Shown piece after piece: positions 3,958 through 6,639 of a stretch of DNA of 6,639 bases. The translations under genes and the position numbers were made by a program. Within the stretch, counting starts at the first letter, position 1; each line of letters begins with the position of its first letter. The notes beneath the pieces are model-generated. The model was not told the origin of the DNA, searched no databases, and saw nothing but the letters and a program-made list of their open reading frames with translations. Origin of the DNA: an uncultured beta proteobacterium (lineage in GTDB: Bacteria; Pseudomonadota; Gammaproteobacteria; Burkholderiales; Burkholderiaceae); NCBI GenBank assembly GCA_903938955.1, contig CAJAFJ010000254.1, forward strand, positions 1-6,639, in the 5' to 3' direction.

Positions 3958-6359
3958 AACGCGCCCTGATTATTCTCTCAATCCTATTAACCACACTGGC
4001 CTTGGCGGCGGGCGGCGTGGCGGGCTGGTACTTCAATACCAAACAGCCGCAACGCTCGGGCAAGCTCGCGCTGAAAAACCTCACGGCCAAGGTCAATGTT
4101 CGGTATGACGAGCGCGGTGTGCCGCACATCAACGCCGACAACGAGCCAGATTTGTACCGGGCACTGGGCTTTGTGCATGCGCAAGACCGCCTGTTTCAAA
4201 TGGAGATGGCGCGCCGCCTGGCCCAGGGTGAGCTGGCCGAAATACTGGGGCCCAAGCTGGTGGAGACCGACCGGCTGTTTCGCACCCTCGGCATTCGGGA
4301 CCATGCCGACACCGTGGTCGGCAATATGGACATGAAAAGCCCACCGGCCAAAGCCTTGCTGGCCTACCTGGACGGCATCAACCAATACCAGGCCACGCAC
4401 CCGCTGCCGGTGGAATTCGACCTGCTGAAAATCACCCCGCGGCCCTTCACACCGAAAGACACCGCGGCCGTATCGGGCTACCTGGCCTACAGCTTTGCCG
4501 CCGCCTTTAAAACCGAGCCGGTCCTGACCTATGTGCGCGACCAGCTCGGGCCGGAATATTTAAAGGTGTTTGACCTCGACTGGAACGCACAGGGCGTGCT
4601 CAAGCTCCCGCCCACCGCGCGCTTGAGCCCGGGCGACTGGCAGCAACTTGACCAACTGGCCCAACTCAGCACCCAAGCCATGGCGTCGGTCGGCCTGCCC
4701 ACATTGGAAGGCAGCAACGCCTGGGTGGTGTCGGGCGCCCGCACCGCCAGCGGCAAACCGCTGCTGGCGGGCGACCCGCACATTGGATTTTCCATGCCCT
4801 CGGTGTGGTTTGAGGCCCACCTCAGTGCGCCCGGGTTTGATTTGTACGGCCACTTCAACGCGCTCAACCCCATGGCCATGCTGGGCCACAACGCGCAATT
4901 TGGCTGGAGCATCACGATGTTTCAGAACGACGACATCGACCTGATTGCCGAAACCACCCACCCCGACAACCCGAACCTGACCTTCTACCAAAACCAGTGG
5001 TTCGAGATGCAAAGCCGCGAAGAAACGATCCTGGTCAAAGACGGTGCACCGGTCAAACTCACTCTGCGGCTGTCCCCGCACGGCCCCATCATCACCGACG
5101 CCTTCAAGGACAAGCTCGGCACCACCCCGGTGGCCATGTGGTGGGCGTTTCTGGAAACCGAAAACCCGCTGCAGGACGCGTTTTACGAACTCAACCGCGC
5201 CAATACGCTGGATAAAGCCCGCACCGCGGCCAGCAAAATTCACGCGCCCGGGCTCAACGTGGTGTGGGCCAATGCAGCCGGTGACATCGCCTGGTGGGCA
5301 GCCGCCAAGTTACCGATCCGCCCGGAGAATGTGGACCCCAACTTCATTCTGGACGGCAGCACGGGCGAGGCTGACAAACCCGGCTTTTACCGCTTCAGCG
5401 ACAACCCGCAGGAAGAAAACCCGACGCGTGGCTACATCCTCTCAGCCAACCACCAACCCAAACCCAAAAGCGGCGTGCCGGTGCCGGGTTACTACAACCT
5501 GCCCGACCGGGCCCAGCGCCTGGACGACTACCTGCGGGATGACAACCTGAAGTGGGACATCAAAAACAGCCAGTCGATCCAGCTGGACATCCAGACCGGC
5601 TACGCACGCCGCGTCCTGCAACCTTTGATGCCGGAGCTGGACGCCATCGTGACCGACCCGATGGAGCGCTCACTGCTGGACAGCCTGGCCAAATGGGATG
5701 GCGACCACTCCTTGAACAATATTCCGCCCACCATATTCAACCAGTTGCTGTATGAGCTGGCCAAAGCCGCCATGGCCGATGAGCTGGGCGCGGTGCAGTT
5801 TAAAAACCTGCTCAACACCCGCGTGCTCGACGGTGCCTTGCCCCGCTTGGCGGCCGATGCCGCCTCGCCCTGGTGGGACAACCGCGACACCCCCGCCGTG
5901 GAGACGCGCAAAGACACGTTGACCCTCGTGTGGCAAGCCACCCTCGCCCACCTGCGCAGCAAGCTGGGCACCAACCCGACCGACTGGGGCTGGGGCCTGG
6001 CCCACACCCTGACCCACACGCACACGCTGGCGTCAAAAAAACCACTCGATTGGCTGTTTAACGTCGGCCCGTTTGCGGCCCCGGGCGGGCGTGAGTTGCC
6101 CAACAACCTTTCCACCACCATCGGCCCGGCCCCCTGGGCAGTGACCTCCGGCCCATCCACCCGGCGCCTGATCGACTTTGCCGACCCGGCACACGCGCTG
6201 GGCATCAACCCGGTGGGGCAAAGCGGCGTGCCGTTTAACCGCCATTACCAGGACCAGGCCCAGACTTATATAGAAGGCGGCTACCAGCCGCAGTACCTGA
6301 GCGCCGCCGATATCGCCGACCATACCCGCAGCACCCTCACGCTACGACCGGTGCGCTGA
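3954..6359 (+). CDS. penicillin acylase family Ntn-hydrolase, probably periplasmic
   Basis: This 801-residue protein belongs to the penicillin amidase (peptidase S45) family. These are N-terminal nucleophile hydrolases that cleave amide bonds of beta-lactam side chains, N-acyl-homoserine lactones or other acylated compounds. Such precursors cut themselves to expose a serine. Here Gly253-Ser254 in LEGSNAWVVSG is the expected cleavage point and nucleophile, giving an alpha part before residue 253 and a beta part of about 548 residues. Other conserved blocks are GDPHIGF (273-279), LSPHGPII (373-380), SANH with the likely oxyanion Asn499, and the C-terminal GQSG...NRHYQDQ block (755-768). Residues 4-27 are hydrophobic after MKR, so it is a secreted or membrane-anchored protein. 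No strong Shine-Dalgarno sequence is seen; the start is chosen because it gives the signal segment. hemH follows after 66 bp. The substrate cannot be read from the sequence. Confidence 0.92.
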   Translation: MKRALIILSILLTTLALAAGGVAGWYFNTKQPQRSGKLALKNLTAKVNVRYDERGVPHINADNEPDLYRALGFVHAQDRLFQMEMARRLAQGELAEILGPKLVETDRLFRTLGIRDHADTVVGNMDMKSPPAKALLAYLDGINQYQATHPLPVEFDLLKITPRPFTPKDTAAVSGYLAYSFAAAFKTEPVLTYVRDQLGPEYLKVFDLDWNAQGVLKLPPTARLSPGDWQQLDQLAQLSTQAMASVGLPTLEGSNAWVVSGARTASGKPLLAGDPHIGFSMPSVWFEAHLSAPGFDLYGHFNALNPMAMLGHNAQFGWSITMFQNDDIDLIAETTHPDNPNLTFYQNQWFEMQSREETILVKDGAPVKLTLRLSPHGPIITDAFKDKLGTTPVAMWWAFLETENPLQDAFYELNRANTLDKARTAASKIHAPGLNVVWANAAGDIAWWAAAKLPIRPENVDPNFILDGSTGEADKPGFYRFSDNPQEENPTRGYILSANHQPKPKSGVPVPGYYNLPDRAQRLDDYLRDDNLKWDIKNSQSIQLDIQTGYARRVLQPLMPELDAIVTDPMERSLLDSLAKWDGDHSLNNIPPTIFNQLLYELAKAAMADELGAVQFKNLLNTRVLDGALPRLAADAASPWWDNRDTPAVETRKDTLTLVWQATLAHLRSKLGTNPTDWGWGLAHTLTHTHTLASKKPLDWLFNVGPFAAPGGRELPNNLSTTIGPAPWAVTSGPSTRRLIDFADPAHALGINPVGQSGVPFNRHYQDQAQTYIEGGYQPQYLSAADIADHTRSTLTLRPVR

Positions 6360-6425
6360 GGTGTGAGCTTGAAGCTTATTACCCACCCTTTTTAACGACC
6401 CTGCCTGTCCAAGAGACAATCAAGC
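6360..6425 (+). other. short acylase-hemH intergenic gap
   Basis: The gap has AGCTT-G-AAGCT (6366-6376), an inverted repeat with a one-base centre that is too tight for a good RNA hairpin, and a TTTTT run at 6389-6393. Together they do not make a convincing terminator, so hemH may be co-transcribed with the acylase gene. AAGAGA at 6411-6416 is a modest ribosome binding site for hemH. Confidence 0.4.
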
Positions 6426-6639
6426 ATGACTTCCATCAAGACCGGCCCCTTCGCCAAAGAACCTCCTTTTCAACATGGCCAGATGTCTCGCACCGCCGTT
6501 TTATTTTGCAACCTGGGCACCCCGGCCTCGACCTCCACGGCCGATGTGCGCCAGTTTTTGCGTGAGTTTTTAAGCGACCCGCGCGTGGTGGAAATACCGC
6601 GCATCATCTGGCTGCTGATCCTGCACGGCATCATCCTGC
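6426..6639 (+). CDS. hemH: HemH, ferrochelatase, N-terminal 71 residues (cut by window edge)
   Basis: Ferrochelatase inserts ferrous iron into protoporphyrin IX, the last step of protohaem synthesis, at the cytoplasmic face of the inner membrane. Only the N terminus is visible. The segment TAVLFCNLGTP (about residues 23-33) matches the family's opening strand and NLGTP loop, followed by FLREFLSDPRVVEIPR near 44-59 and WLLILHGIIL (62-71), all characteristic of proteobacterial HemH. The ATG at 6426 is preferred over the in-frame ATG at 6483 because a modest purine-rich site precedes it, and betaproteobacterial ferrochelatases commonly carry a short N-terminal tail before the first strand. The frame is still open at the right edge and most of the protein, including the metal-binding residues, lies beyond it. 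Confidence 0.93.
   Translation, partial: MTSIKTGPFAKEPPFQHGQMSRTAVLFCNLGTPASTSTADVRQFLREFLSDPRVVEIPRIIWLLILHGIIL

Noticed and set aside
6002..6030. CACAC-rich stretch encoding HTLTHTHTL, looked like a short repeat or metal-binding His run
   Set aside because: It falls where S45 acylases normally have a conserved His-Thr-containing segment after the WGWG motif, so it is a variant of a family motif, not a separate element.
5600..6208. 202-codon open frame antisense to the acylase gene
   Set aside because: Shadow of the acylase gene; no start signal or recognisable motif.
6366..6393. inverted repeat plus T run after the acylase gene as an intrinsic terminator
   Set aside because: The repeat has only a one-base centre and the T run is about 12 bases away from its end, so it does not form a standard terminator.

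Overview
The window reads as an ordinary chromosomal segment of a GC-rich betaproteobacterium. The protein sequences and the start of the tRNA-Leu(UAG) suggest Burkholderiales, probably a Comamonadaceae-type genome, but this placement is inferred from resemblance and was not tested by a search. Coding density is high. There are no insertion sequences, CRISPR arrays, phage genes or other signs of recent transfer.

Layout, left to right. Bases 1-46 are the 5' half of a tRNA-Leu (anticodon UAG) on the minus strand, cut by the window edge. A gene-free stretch of about 280 bp (47-326) separates it from a plus-strand cluster, hpnC (327-1199), hpnD (1238-2077) and hpnE (2136-3425). The last 11 bp of hpnE overlap tail-to-tail with a small minus-strand DUF937/YidB-like gene (3415-3825). 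A divergent 128-bp spacer (3826-3953), with an A/T tract and a hairpin, leads to a large plus-strand penicillin-acylase-family Ntn hydrolase (3954-6359). After 66 bp comes the start of hemH, ferrochelatase (6426 to the right edge).

How the genes work together. HpnD, HpnC and HpnE form the known bacterial three-enzyme route from farnesyl diphosphate to squalene: HpnD makes presqualene diphosphate, HpnC makes hydroxysqualene, and HpnE reduces it to squalene. Squalene normally feeds hopanoid synthesis through squalene-hopene cyclase (shc/hpnF). No cyclase is present here, so it must lie elsewhere or the squalene has another use. The YidB-like protein, the acylase and HemH have no evident link to this pathway.

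I see no clearly new system. The most interesting non-textbook feature is a set of tiny ORFs whose stop codons overlap the start codons of hpnC, hpnE and the acylase gene. The one between hpnD and hpnE bridges the gap exactly, overlapping the hpnD stop at one end and the hpnE start at the other. This could mean translational coupling, but NTGA overlaps are easy to obtain by chance.
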